A stretch of 5,413 nt of DNA from Bordetella parapertussis (GTDB taxonomy: Bacteria; Pseudomonadota; Gammaproteobacteria; Burkholderiales; Burkholderiaceae_C), in the NCBI GenBank assembly GCA_945900685.1, contig CAMDJS010000127.1:1-5413 (forward strand), in the 5' to 3' direction. Below, piece by piece: positions 5,312 through 5,413 of the stretch (positions are counted from its first letter, which is position 1; each line of letters begins with the position of its first letter). Under the pieces are notes generated by a model. The model ran no database searches, had not been told where the DNA came from, and was given only the letters and a program-made list of their open reading frames with translations. A program made the position numbers and the translations under genes.

Positions 5312-5413
5312 TGGCGGATTCAAGCACGAAGTGCAACACGGGATAACGATTGATGAAACACCTCTGCAGGCGTTCTGAATCCCAATCGTTTACGGGGGCG
5401 GTTATTCAATCTG
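5312..5413 (-). mobile_element. End of an IS30-family insertion sequence (partial, continues past window edge)
   Basis: The transposase C-terminus (5320-5413) runs into a candidate terminal inverted repeat read on the plus strand from about 5312-5314 to 5340: GGCGGATTCAAGCACGAAG followed by TGCAACACG. As in IS30 itself, the transposase stop codon lies inside the terminal repeat. The exact tip and any target-site duplication cannot be fixed because the other end is outside the window. The flank immediately outside is AT-rich, and is part of or next to the hypothetical gene. Confidence 0.7.
5320..5413 (-). CDS. IS30-family transposase, C-terminal end only (partial)
   Basis: Only the last 31 codons are in the window, too short for routine ORF lists. 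Read on the minus strand they encode LNNRPRKRLGFRTPAEVF, then HQSLSRVALRA and TGA at 5322-5320. The LNNRPRK-LG--TPAEVF signature is the characteristic C-terminus of IS30-family DDE transposases, just after the catalytic glutamate region. The enzyme moves its element through a circular intermediate with abutted ends. Whether this copy is intact depends on sequence beyond 5413. Family assignment is strong despite the short stretch. Confidence 0.85.
   Translation of the reverse strand, partial: RLNNRPRKRLGFRTPAEVFHQSLSRVALRA

Overview
The window looks like chromosomal DNA of a betaproteobacterium, most likely a Comamonadaceae/Burkholderiales member. The reasons are moderately high GC (one sampled 60-base line inside the synthetase gene is 60% G+C), a Bug-family periplasmic binding protein, and a crotonase/feruloyl-CoA synthase pair of the type found in that group. 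The genus cannot be fixed from sequence alone.

Layout. Positions 1-2495 hold the 3' part of an enoyl-CoA hydratase (crotonase) gene that overlaps by 4 nt a feruloyl-CoA synthase-like acyl-CoA ligase. Together they look like the end of a hydroxycinnamate-CoA (ferulate/coumarate) degradation operon. An AT-rich intergenic stretch (2496-2629) carries two TTGA-N-TCAA palindromes 20 bp apart, a candidate promoter and a good ribosome binding site. It precedes a two-gene toxin-antitoxin operon (2630-3357): a ribbon-helix-helix antitoxin followed, with a 1-nt overlap, by a MazF/PemK endoribonuclease toxin. A Bug-type solute-binding protein with a twin-arginine-like signal peptide (3439-4464) and a small cytosolic FKBP prolyl isomerase (4517-4870) follow on the same strand.

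From about 4871 to the end the character changes. There is an AT-rich minus-strand hypothetical gene (4937-5209, possibly longer, with a suspected homopolymer frameshift at 5238-5243). Beyond it, at the window edge, lie the last codons and the terminal inverted repeat of an IS30-family insertion sequence (about 5312-5413), also on the minus strand.

How the parts fit. The ligase activates an aromatic acid to its CoA ester and the crotonase hydrates the side chain. The Bug protein could deliver an organic acid substrate, but the toxin-antitoxin operon separates it from the catabolic genes, so that link is only suggestive. The toxin-antitoxin operon and the IS30/AT-rich segment are the accessory elements of the window. 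I found no RNA genes, CRISPR arrays or convincing intrinsic terminators, and no gene-free stretch exceeds 300 bases.
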